Source: Planctomycetota bacterium (lineage in GTDB: Bacteria; Planctomycetota; Phycisphaerae; Sedimentisphaerales; Anaerohalosphaeraceae). From it: a stretch of 18,950 nt of DNA. Below the pieces are notes generated by a model that did no database searches, was not told the DNA's origin, and saw nothing but the letters and a program-made list of their open reading frames with translations. Position numbers and translations under genes: made by a program. Below are positions 1 through 7,140 of the stretch, piece after piece (position 1 is the stretch's first letter; every line of letters begins with the position of its first letter). The stretch lies in the NCBI GenBank assembly GCA_021160785.1, contig JAGHBX010000280.1, positions 1-18,950 on the forward strand. Reading direction: 5' to 3'.

Positions 1-1155
1 ATGCAGGCGCACTCTTTGCTTCCGCTGCGGGCCGATCAGAGGCAGAGAGCCTGGCGGGCTAATGCCGCCCAGGATAACAAGCGTTCCTGCTCGATTGCCG
101 CGGCAAGAAGCGACCAGCTTAGACAGGTTGTCGCCGCCGCCGCCGACAGGACGTCCAGGATACTGCTAAACGCCGAGGCGGTCGTCAAGGCGTGGACGGA
201 ACTGTTTGACTGCACGGTCGCGGCATCGGTATTGATAAACGTCCACCAAAACGATACCCAGGTGTTGTTGACGGCGAAAGGCTTGCTTGCCCACGCGGTA
301 ACGCTGGATGTCGGTGCGGATGAGTTGTCCGGAGCGGATGCGGCGGCGGATTTGGAGCTTTTTGTTCATGACCTGCGAAACGCTTTGGAGCTGTTCGGCT
401 CGGGCGGTGTCGAAATCGCCGGCATCTTTGTCATTTCCGAAGACGTCGGGGCGCACGAGCGGATTATTTCATATCTCAAGGGCGCCGGCATTGATGCTCA
501 GGCGACTGTTCCGTCTTCACGGACACTCCGCTACGGTCATCAGTTCGACGCCCCCGCCGATGTCGCCGCGTCCGGTCCGGCCGAGGCCGCGGTTAGCGCA
601 CGGGATATATGCGAATATCTCGAACCGATAGGGCTTGCTTTGATGGCGTTTGACGGCGACGCGGCCGAGTTGAATCTGTTCGACGGGCTGTTAGCCGAAT
701 CCGAGCAGAATGAGAAAGCCAAAATCGGCCTCGTTTTCAAGTTAGCCTGTGTGATCGCCGCAATAGCCGTCGTCGTCTTTCTGGTAGTCGGCAAGTCGCT
801 TGACAAGGCTTCACTTGCCAAACTCGGCGGGATTGAGGTCCGCAAACTGATCGAAGAGCAGAACATGAAGGAGTTGATCGCTTCGCACAGACCCGACATT
901 CTCGGCGCGATTACGGCGGTAAACGATTGCGGCTCCAGCGGGATGATGCTTAACAGTTTTGAGTGCAAGGACGGCAAAGTGACCATTGCCAGCTACACCC
1001 GGTCATGGGAGCAGATGTTCGAGTTCCAGAAGAAGCTCGAAGCCAATAAAAGCATTGGGTCGGTTACCATCATCAGTCCGAGTTTTGATGAAAAGGCAAA
1101 GCGTGTGAACTTCAAGATGCAGTTTCAATACAATAATCCTTTCAAGAAGAAGTAG
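1..1155 (+). CDS. GspL/PilM-PilN-like inner-membrane assembly protein (5' end probably outside window)
   Basis: Likely the GspL-type component of a type II secretion / type IV pilus-like machine, linking the cytoplasmic ATPase to the inner-membrane platform. Roughly residues 25-200 resemble the second half of a PilM/GspL actin-like domain. One hydrophobic segment lies at about residues 241-264 (FKLACVIAAIAVVVFLVVG). After it comes a periplasmic part of about 120 residues ending in a PilN/GspL-like ferredoxin-type fold, where SVTIISPSFDEKAKRVNFKM is the last strand pair. The reading frame is open to the first base, and the ATG at position 1 may be internal, because GspL/PilM cytoplasmic domains are normally longer than what is seen here. 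It is followed after 3 bp by a GspM-like gene, then GspC-like and GspD genes, and this order is the main support for the call. Sequence similarity to proteobacterial GspL is weak, so the name rests on topology and context. Confidence 0.7.
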   Translation: MQAHSLLPLRADQRQRAWRANAAQDNKRSCSIAAARSDQLRQVVAAAADRTSRILLNAEAVVKAWTELFDCTVAASVLINVHQNDTQVLLTAKGLLAHAVTLDVGADELSGADAAADLELFVHDLRNALELFGSGGVEIAGIFVISEDVGAHERIISYLKGAGIDAQATVPSSRTLRYGHQFDAPADVAASGPAEAAVSARDICEYLEPIGLALMAFDGDAAELNLFDGLLAESEQNEKAKIGLVFKLACVIAAIAVVVFLVVGKSLDKASLAKLGGIEVRKLIEEQNMKELIASHRPDILGAITAVNDCGSSGMMLNSFECKDGKVTIASYTRSWEQMFEFQKKLEANKSIGSVTIISPSFDEKAKRVNFKMQFQYNNPFKKK

Positions 1156-1158
1156 AAT

Positions 1159-1704
1159 ATGTTTGAACGATTGAACCAACGAGATAAGAGGGCGCTGACA
1201 TTCGGCGCTGTTTCCGTGGCGGTTATCCTGGCGTATATGTCTGTGGGACCGTGGTTTAAGGACTGGCAAGACATAAAAGCGAGCCTGAGGGCCAAGCGGG
1301 ACCAACTCAAGGTGATTGCTCCGGCCGACGACGACGAGACGGCCAAGGCGACCTGGGAGAAGCTTGCCCTGCGTGTGCCCGTCTTTGAGATGCCTCTGCG
1401 GGAAAAGGAGCAGGTGCCGCTTTTCCGGGATAAGTTCAACGATCAGTTGAAGAAGGCGGGCATTAAGATCAAGACGCTTCAGCCCATCGGAGGCAAAGGC
1501 GCCAGGCCGATTCCCGGGACCATGGTCAAGCTGCTCAAATTTCAATGCCGCGGCAAGTGCAGCCTGAATCAGGTGCTCGATTTGTTGGCGGGGCTCAACA
1601 GCAATCCGTATCTTGCCGGAATCGAAGATCTGAGTATAAAATTCGGCCAGAAAGACCGCCGGCAGATGGATCTGGTAATGACGGTTTCGACGTTTGCTAA
1701 ATAG
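1159..1704 (+). CDS. GspM/PilO-like inner-membrane protein
   Basis: A 181-residue protein with the topology of GspM/PilO: a short cytoplasmic N-terminus (MFERLNQRDKRA), one membrane helix at about residues 12-32 (ALTFGAVSVAVILAYMSVG), a charged, probably coiled stretch to about residue 70, and a periplasmic alpha/beta domain to the end. In the family, GspM pairs with GspL in the inner membrane and helps anchor the secretion ATPase. It starts 3 bp after the GspL-like stop codon, so the two are almost certainly co-transcribed and probably translationally coupled. There is only a weak purine-rich stretch before its ATG. The GspC-like gene follows after 34 bp. Length is close to the usual 160-200 residues. 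The call rests on topology and neighbours; PilO is an equally valid structural name. Confidence 0.7.
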   Translation: MFERLNQRDKRALTFGAVSVAVILAYMSVGPWFKDWQDIKASLRAKRDQLKVIAPADDDETAKATWEKLALRVPVFEMPLREKEQVPLFRDKFNDQLKKAGIKIKTLQPIGGKGARPIPGTMVKLLKFQCRGKCSLNQVLDLLAGLNSNPYLAGIEDLSIKFGQKDRRQMDLVMTVSTFAK

Positions 1705-1738
1705 TGCAGGGTAAATGCCTGACTTAAAGGAGTAAATC

Positions 1739-2485
1739 ATGAATATGAATTATGTGAGAAACGGCATGTGGTACGGTTCCAGGGCCCTGTTTGTCGCCTC
1801 GGTTGTGCTTGTGGTTTTGACGGTGACAAAGGTCTCGGGCTTTATGACTTCTTCCGGCCTGATCACAAAGGCGGTAACGTCGGCAAAGGCGAAGAACGGC
1901 CACGACGAAGAGACGGTTAAGAATCTGCTGGCGAAAGGGCGCGAAGTTGCGGACCAACTCAAGAAGAAAAGTATGTTTGTCAATCCCCCGCCCAAGCCCA
2001 AGCCGCCCGTTTGCCTGGGGATCATCGGCAGCAGCGCGATCATCAACGGCAAGTACTACAAGGCCGGCGACAAAGTGGGAGCTGCCGAGATAATCTCGGT
2101 CGGGACAAAGGAAGTGGTGATAAAGTGGGAAGACAATGAAATGAAACTCATCCCGTTCGCCGTCAACAACGCTTCTCCTGCGAGCAGGAAGCCGTCGTCG
2201 TCAGGCAAGAGCGTCAAGAAGCCGGAGTCCGGTTCCAAAGACCCCACGAAGGTGAAAGTCGAAGTTACAGCCAGCTTCGGGCCGCGCCCGGGCGGCGGTC
2301 CGGGCGGCCCCGGCGGCAGGGGAGGATTCATGGGTATGTCGTCGGAGGAACGGCAGAGAATGATCGACCGATACAGAAACATGTCGGAGGAAGAAAGAAA
2401 CAGGTTCAGGGAAGAGCGGCGGCGACAGTTTATGGGTGAAGGTGGTGGTTCCCGGGGAGGCAGTTACCGGGGTCGAGGTAGATAA
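1739..2485 (+). CDS. GspC/PilP-like periplasmic linker protein with Arg/Gly-rich tail
   Basis: A 248-residue protein with a membrane anchor at about residues 16-38 (ALFVASVVLVVLTVTKVSG). After a Pro/Lys-rich linker comes a small beta domain at about 90-141 (LGIIGSSAIINGKYYKAGDK, then IISVGTKEVVIKWEDNEMKL). The pattern of strands and the G-D motif match the homology region of GspC/PilP, which binds the N-terminal secretin domains. The rest is low complexity: a Ser/Lys/Pro linker, a Gly-rich stretch (RPGGGPGGPGGRGG), a charged segment (SEEERNRFREERRRQ) and a final Gly/Arg tail. No PDZ domain is visible, unlike classical GspC. The ATG is preceded by AAAGGAG at 1726-1732. It lies directly upstream of gspD, as expected for its partner. 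Confidence 0.72.
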   Translation: MNMNYVRNGMWYGSRALFVASVVLVVLTVTKVSGFMTSSGLITKAVTSAKAKNGHDEETVKNLLAKGREVADQLKKKSMFVNPPPKPKPPVCLGIIGSSAIINGKYYKAGDKVGAAEIISVGTKEVVIKWEDNEMKLIPFAVNNASPASRKPSSSGKSVKKPESGSKDPTKVKVEVTASFGPRPGGGPGGPGGRGGFMGMSSEERQRMIDRYRNMSEEERNRFREERRRQFMGEGGGSRGGSYRGRGR

Positions 2486-2500
2486 TACAAGGAGAAGAAA

Positions 2501-4756
2501 GTGAAACGAGTAAAAGTAATATCAGCGGTTTGTTTTGTAGTGCTTGTCGTGGTTTTCTTGTCGACAGACGGTGGGAGAACAATGTTCTCCGGCGCCGATA
2601 CAGAAGCGATTGCCGGTCTGCAGGAGTCGACGCCTGGAGCTGAGGCATCCACTTCCGCCGCAGAAGACGGCGACGCCAAGTCCGGGCGCGAAGAAACCTA
2701 CGACAATGCGCCGGCTTCCGATAGCGGCGACCCGAACGCGGCAACATCGCTTGCAGGCGGCGATCCAAATCAGTCCCAAGCCCCGGGATCGCTCGATGAT
2801 GGCGAATCGGATGCGGACTTTCTGTTGGGCTTTATGGACACTTCTTTCGATCCCAATCAGCCCGACGGGTTCGATTTTGGCGGCTCAGTTGACGGCGCCA
2901 TTTTCGATGAGGTCTTTGAAGAGGAGCCGCTTGAGTCGATCAACCTCAACAACATCGAGATGAAGAATATCATCCAGACGTTGGGCGAGTGGACGGGGAA
3001 ACCCATTATCCCCACGGACGACGAGGTTATGAAGACGAGAATAACCATATACGCCACGAAGAAGGTGCCCAGGAGCCAGGCGCTGGCGCTGATATTGGCG
3101 GCTCTAAATGCAAAGGGTGTCACCGCCGAACTTTCCGACGACAAGATATTCCTGAAACCCCTCGCTACGGCGAAGTACGGGACCGTTCCCACACTTCCGG
3201 CCGATGAGCCCCTTGCAAGAATGACGGACAGATCGCAGATCGTGGAGAAATTCTTCCAGTTGAAGAACTACAGCCCCACGAAATTGATGTCGATAATCAC
3301 GCCTCTTACCGCCGAGTACGGCCATGTAACGGCTATGGAAGATACGGGAAAGATCGCCGTTATCGACACCGTCGACAACCTTATTCGCATTGAAAGAATT
3401 ATTAAGCAACTCGATGTGCCCGAATCGGAGCAGGTCATTGAAAAGACATTCGAAATTAAAAACGGCGATCCGCTGGAAATCGTGCAGGTGCTTGAGTTCA
3501 TCCTGGATACGAATAACCGCTACAAAAAGCCCAGGCCACCCAGTTCCAGTTCAAGCTCCAGCGTCAAACCCGCCACGTCCGTGGTCATCGAGCGCGGCGA
3601 TGTGCCCATCAAGCTGATTCCCATCCCCAAGCAAAACTGGATCATCGCGCGAGCTTCCGCCGAAGTCATGCAGCAGATTTCCAAATGGATTGAAGAGCTT
3701 GACCATCCCGAAACGGTGCAGTCGGAGCAGACGATCATACAGGTGCGCTATGCCGATGTTCGTGAAATTGAAAACACGCTGGATAATGCGATCCGGCAGA
3801 TGCCCGAGGAGGTTCGGGCGAATGTGGTCATCGAATCTCTCCCTCAGGCCAGGCAGCTTATTGTTTTCGGCAGTGCCGAGAACAGAAAGATGATCGAAAG
3901 ACTCGTTGCCGAGATGGACATGCCGCGGCGGGATATTTATGTCGAAAAGACATTCAAGCTCAAGCACGCCGATCCCGACCAGATCAAGGAGAACATTGAC
4001 GGACTCTACGGCGATTCGGCTATGAACAGTCGATCCGGCTACGGCTACAGTTCGTACAGCAGATACGGCAGCAGCAGATACGGCAGTTCAGGCAGTAACG
4101 AGGAGGATATCGTAAAGGCCATTTCCTATCCGACTCAGGGTCAGGTTACCGTCATTGCGTCGGAAAAGAACATGGCGAAGATCGAAAAACAAATCACGGA
4201 GGAGTGGGATGTTCCCCTCGATATAGAAAAGGACCAGTACAGAATCCTGACGCTTCATAATTCCGACCCGGTCCAGTTGTCGAACCTGTTGACGAAGCTC
4301 TTTTCGGAGGACAGCGGCAATACGTCAAATCTCATGCGAATGATATTCGGCGGCAGGGGAGGCTCCGACACGCAGAAGAAGATTGTCGGTTCGCTGTACG
4401 GTATGATGACATTCGAGCCGGTCCCCGACACCAAGAAGATCATTGTGATAAGCAAGATACCGGAGGCTTACGATGTTATCGAGAAACTGATAATGGAACT
4501 TGACGGCCAGGAAAAGGCCGAGGTTCCCACCGTGATAACCTTAAACTACGCCGACCCAGAGGATCTCTGTGATCAGTTAAACGCCATCCTCAACGAACCG
4601 GGCACGCAAGCCACGCTGCAAAGGAGTTCACGCGGGCTGTCGGAAATGCAGTCTGACGGAAGCGGCGGGACAACCTCGAGCGGGGCTTCGGGCGCCAACA
4701 CAGACGCTGGAACAATAACACCATGGTGGACGCGCCAAAGAAGCCTGGCGGGCTAG
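2501..4756 (+). CDS. gspD: Type II secretion secretin GspD, N-terminal part, ending at an in-frame TAG
   Basis: Periplasmic part of the outer-membrane secretin. It begins with GTG, with AAGGAG at 2489-2494, and has a signal or anchor sequence (ISAVCFVVLVVVFLS). An acidic, Ser/Ala-rich linker follows to about residue 140. Next comes an N0-like domain at about 143-225 (INLNNIEMKNIIQTLGEW). Then come repeated N1-type domains opening at about 247 (VEKFFQLKNYSPTKL), 312 (IEKTFEIKNGDPLEI), 409 (TIIQVRYADVREIE), 481 (VEKTFKLKHADPDQI), 579 (YRILTLHNSDPVQL) and 675 (TVITLNYADPEDL). Most end in a helix of the type IEKLIMELD. The frame stops at TAG 4754-4756, inside the last N-type domain. The same frame continues with GAA-ATG into the rest of that domain and the secretin pore. 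This is therefore half of one gene with a nonsense codon, not a frameshift. Alone it cannot form a pore. It may be a broken gene, a sequencing error, a read-through product, or one of two co-operating chains. Confidence 0.85.
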   Translation: MKRVKVISAVCFVVLVVVFLSTDGGRTMFSGADTEAIAGLQESTPGAEASTSAAEDGDAKSGREETYDNAPASDSGDPNAATSLAGGDPNQSQAPGSLDDGESDADFLLGFMDTSFDPNQPDGFDFGGSVDGAIFDEVFEEEPLESINLNNIEMKNIIQTLGEWTGKPIIPTDDEVMKTRITIYATKKVPRSQALALILAALNAKGVTAELSDDKIFLKPLATAKYGTVPTLPADEPLARMTDRSQIVEKFFQLKNYSPTKLMSIITPLTAEYGHVTAMEDTGKIAVIDTVDNLIRIERIIKQLDVPESEQVIEKTFEIKNGDPLEIVQVLEFILDTNNRYKKPRPPSSSSSSSVKPATSVVIERGDVPIKLIPIPKQNWIIARASAEVMQQISKWIEELDHPETVQSEQTIIQVRYADVREIENTLDNAIRQMPEEVRANVVIESLPQARQLIVFGSAENRKMIERLVAEMDMPRRDIYVEKTFKLKHADPDQIKENIDGLYGDSAMNSRSGYGYSSYSRYGSSRYGSSGSNEEDIVKAISYPTQGQVTVIASEKNMAKIEKQITEEWDVPLDIEKDQYRILTLHNSDPVQLSNLLTKLFSEDSGNTSNLMRMIFGGRGGSDTQKKIVGSLYGMMTFEPVPDTKKIIVISKIPEAYDVIEKLIMELDGQEKAEVPTVITLNYADPEDLCDQLNAILNEPGTQATLQRSSRGLSEMQSDGSGGTTSSGASGANTDAGTITPWWTRQRSLAG
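4057..4086 (+). repeat. Exact 15-bp tandem duplication in a low-complexity loop of gspD
   Basis: The unit cagcagatacggcag occurs twice back to back (4057-4071 and 4072-4086). It is a multiple of three, so it only lengthens a Ser/Gly/Tyr/Arg-rich loop (SRYGS, SRYGS) inside one of the N-type domains. The loop is bounded by well-conserved strands, so variation here should be tolerated. This looks like slippage in a flexible loop. Confidence 0.8.
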
Positions 4757-5803
4757 GAAATGCCCACCAGTAATCTCATCGGTCAAATTCGATTCATCCC
4801 CGTGGCCCGAAGCAAGGCGATCCTTGTTCTTGCGCCGCCGGAGTATCTCGAAGACATCAAGGCGATGATCGCCGAACTGGACCAGCCGGGCATGCAGGTC
4901 ATGATCAAGGTTGTCATAGTCGAGGTCAATCACAGCAGTATGACCTCATTGGGCGTTCAATTTGCCACTGGGAGCAGCATGGTCAATGCTTACACGGAAA
5001 ACGGCGTGACCATATTCAGCGCACTTGATTATGTGGATAACTTTTTGCCCTGGACACTGGAAACAGGCATGAGTGTAAATACGCTGGTTGATTTACTGGT
5101 CAAGAAGGTCAACGCCAAGATACTCAACCAGCCCACGCTGTGGACCAAGGACAATGAAGAAGCTGTCTTCATCAAAGGTAAGCGGGTAGCCTTCATTACG
5201 AATGCCCAAAGTGACAGTTCCAATATCACCGCCGTGAACCAATCGTATAATTATGACGACGTCGGTCTTACGCTTCGTGTCAGGCCCAATATTACGCCTG
5301 AAAAAGCCGTCGACATGACGATCAATCTGATCATTTCTCAGGTCGATGCAGAGGAAATCAATGATGAAGTCGCCGTCAGCAATCTCGATACGACGACGCA
5401 TCTCATTATCAACAACGGCCAGACAATCATGCTCGGCGGCATACTCTTCCAGAATGAAAGTTCGGTAAAACGAAAGGTCCCGCTGTTGGGCGACATTCCG
5501 GTTATCGGCAACCTGTTCCGCCACACAGAGACAGACTTGACAAATGATGAACTGCTTGTCTTTGTCACGCCCTACGTAATCGACGCCAACAGTCTGGAGG
5601 TCCTCCCGGTCGATACAGACACCGACGCTCAACTCCATGAGCCGTTCAGGAAGATGGAGAAGATAAGAGGGCAACTTGACAAGGCGATGGATTGGCTCGC
5701 AGCGGAAATCGACGAGAACGACTATGACGACGACACAAACGAGGACGAGCCCCAAGGCGACGATGCGATTATCGAAATAAAAACCGACGAGCCCGGGAAA
5801 TAA
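4757..5803 (+). CDS. gspD: GspD C-terminal part: end of last N-domain plus secretin pore, downstream of in-frame TAG
   Basis: This continues the gspD frame directly after the TAG; the first usable start is the ATG at 4760, giving 347 residues. The opening IGQIRFIPVARSKAILVLA and the helix IKAMIAELDQPG complete the N-domain that was begun before the stop. Next follows the secretin core, beginning MIKVVIVEVNHSSMTSLGVQ and ending in the family signature VPLLGDIPVIGNLFRH and DELLVFVTPYVID. This is the beta-barrel that forms the outer-membrane channel. The C-terminus is acidic (DENDYDDDTNEDEPQGDD). No Shine-Dalgarno motif stands at a normal distance from ATG 4760, so separate translation would need re-initiation after the TAG. 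Without a signal peptide of its own, a separate product would not be exported by itself. Conserved motifs are intact, which argues that the interruption is recent, suppressed, or an error. Confidence 0.85.
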   Translation, partial: EMPTSNLIGQIRFIPVARSKAILVLAPPEYLEDIKAMIAELDQPGMQVMIKVVIVEVNHSSMTSLGVQFATGSSMVNAYTENGVTIFSALDYVDNFLPWTLETGMSVNTLVDLLVKKVNAKILNQPTLWTKDNEEAVFIKGKRVAFITNAQSDSSNITAVNQSYNYDDVGLTLRVRPNITPEKAVDMTINLIISQVDAEEINDEVAVSNLDTTTHLIINNGQTIMLGGILFQNESSVKRKVPLLGDIPVIGNLFRHTETDLTNDELLVFVTPYVIDANSLEVLPVDTDTDAQLHEPFRKMEKIRGQLDKAMDWLAAEIDENDYDDDTNEDEPQGDDAIIEIKTDEPGK

Positions 5804-5860
5804 CAACCTATGACATCGACAGGGAATTAATAGGGGACAGTTACCCATTTATATAACAAC

Positions 5861-5883
5861 GGCCCCCGGCATCGCCGGGGGCC
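5861..5883. terminator. GC-rich hairpin between convergent gspD and folD
   Basis: A perfect 10-bp inverted repeat (ggcccccggc, loop atc, gccgggggcc) sits between the ends of gspD (plus) and folD (minus). The run after it is only moderately T-rich in either direction (taattc on plus; gttgttatataa on minus). It can serve both genes as a bidirectional terminator, though not as a textbook U-tract one. Confidence 0.7.
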
Positions 5884-5957
5884 TAATTCAGGGCTTTGTC
5901 CAACAAAGAAGAAACATCCCGGCCCACACGTAAGAAATCGAGTCGCCAGGCCGAATA

Positions 5958-6848
5958 TTAACCTTTCCTGGCTGCCGCTTGTTTGGCTGAGGCTACTGTG
6001 TTGAACAGGAGCATTGTGATTGTCATCGGGCCTACGCCGCCGGGGACGGGGGTTATCAGGCTTGCTTTCTCCGAGACTGCGGCGAAATCCACGTCGCCGA
6101 CGAGGCGGTAGCCCCTTTTCTTTGTGGCGTCTTCGACCCGGTTGACGCCCACGTCGATAACGACTGCGCCTTCCTTGACCATGTCGGCGGTTACCGTGTT
6201 GGGCCTGCCCGCCGCGGCGATGATGATGTCCGCCCTGCGGACGTGTTCGGCGAGGTTCTTTGTCCGCGTGTGGCAGACGGTGACCGTTGCGTTGCCGGTG
6301 TCGTTCTTCTGGATGAGCATGTTTGCGATGGGTTTGCCCACGATATTGCTTCGTCCGACGATGACGACTTCAGCGCCTTCGATCTTGACGCCGCTTCTGA
6401 CCAGGAGCTGGATAATGCCGTGCGGTGTGCAGGGCAAGAACGCCTCTTCGCCCACGACCATCTTGCCGACATTGACCGGGTGAAAGCCGTCGACGTCCTT
6501 AGCCGGGTCGATCGCCAGCAGCACTTCGCTCTCGTCGAGATGTTTGGGCAGGGGCAGTTGCACGAGAATACCGTTAATTTTCGGGTCCTTGTTGAGCTTA
6601 TCCACAAGGGCCATCAACTCCGCCTGCCCGGTATCGGCCGGCAGGCGATTATCGTTCGAATAAATTCCGATCTCCTCGCAGGCCCGCTCTTTGGCGGTTA
6701 CATAGGACTTCGACGCCGGATCTTCCCCGACCAGCACAACCGCCAGTCCTGGTACGATGCCATCTTCCTTCAACTTGGCCACTTCCACTTTAAGTTCGGC
6801 CCGCATGTCGGCCGCCACCTGTTTGCCATCGATAATTCTTGCCGCCAT
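5958..6848 (-). CDS. folD: Bifunctional methylenetetrahydrofolate dehydrogenase / methenyltetrahydrofolate cyclohydrolase
   Basis: FolD interconverts 5,10-methylene-, 5,10-methenyl- and 10-formyl-tetrahydrofolate in the cytoplasm, feeding purine, thymidylate and formyl-Met synthesis. All family signatures are present: SKSYVTAKERACEEIGI with the catalytic Tyr49 and Lys53, ILVQLPLPKHLDE, PAKDVDGFHPVNVGK, CTPHGIIQLL, the dinucleotide-binding VVIVGRSNIVGKPIANML, and the closing TPVPGGVGPMTITML. The start chosen is ATG 6848 (MAARIIDGKQ), preceded by AAGGAG 10 bases upstream. An in-frame ATG ten codons earlier adds residues not normal for the family. The resulting 296 residues match the usual 280-300. 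The gene is monocistronic, transcribed from its own promoter at 6921-6948, and converges on gspD. Confidence 0.96.
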   Translation of the reverse strand: MAARIIDGKQVAADMRAELKVEVAKLKEDGIVPGLAVVLVGEDPASKSYVTAKERACEEIGIYSNDNRLPADTGQAELMALVDKLNKDPKINGILVQLPLPKHLDESEVLLAIDPAKDVDGFHPVNVGKMVVGEEAFLPCTPHGIIQLLVRSGVKIEGAEVVIVGRSNIVGKPIANMLIQKNDTGNATVTVCHTRTKNLAEHVRRADIIIAAAGRPNTVTADMVKEGAVVIDVGVNRVEDATKKRGYRLVGDVDFAAVSEKASLITPVPGGVGPMTITMLLFNTVASAKQAAARKG

Positions 6849-6920
6849 TGGCTCAATTCTCCTTAGTAAATCAAACAAGACTTCTGCAAAATTGCTGCCT
6901 GAATCCGCTTAACATATAGT

Positions 6921-6948
6921 ATTATGACAACAACTCTTGAAATGTCAA
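6921..6948 (-). promoter_or_regulatory. sigma70-type promoter of folD
   Basis: Reading the minus strand, a perfect -35 box TTGACA (plus positions 6943-6948) is followed after 16 bp by CATAAT (6921-6926), which matches the -10 consensus in five of six bases. The expected start of transcription leaves about 65 nt before the folD ATG. This assumes a standard sigma70-like factor. Confidence 0.65.
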
Positions 6949-7038
6949 GACTGTGCGCCATCCTGTGCAGCGGTAATGGACACAAAATCCATGCTAATAA
7001 TTCCAATTAAAAAACGCCATGCAAAACAGGCAGAGTGC

Positions 7039-7067
7039 TTGCATTTTCACCGGACCTGCTGTACTAT
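7039..7067 (+). promoter_or_regulatory. Weak candidate promoter for the HAF/beta-helix protein gene
   Basis: TTGCAT at 7039-7044 and TACTAT at 7062-7067 are separated by 17 bp and lie about 75 bp before the chosen start. The match to consensus is poor (three and four of six bases). It is listed because the 190-bp stretch upstream of this gene has nothing better. Confidence 0.25.
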
Positions 7068-7140
7068 GCGGACGGTCAATATGGAGGGATTTTCGCCAAG
7101 GGGTTTCCTGTCGAGCCAGAAAGCAGAAAGGAAGGGCACA

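Noticed and set aside
4640..4770. Frameshift as the cause of the split gspD
   Set aside because: Codon counting from GTG 2501 places both TAG 4754 and ATG 4760 in the same frame, so it is a nonsense codon, not a frameshift.
5093..5848. Minus-strand frame of 251 codons opposite the secretin core
   Set aside because: The plus strand carries unmistakable secretin motifs, and the antisense product has no family features.
6937..7140. Upstream extension of the HAF/beta-helix protein to an ATG at 6937
   Set aside because: It adds 68 residues that are not signal-like in front of a proper signal peptide that has its own ribosome site at ATG 7141, and it begins right next to the folD promoter.
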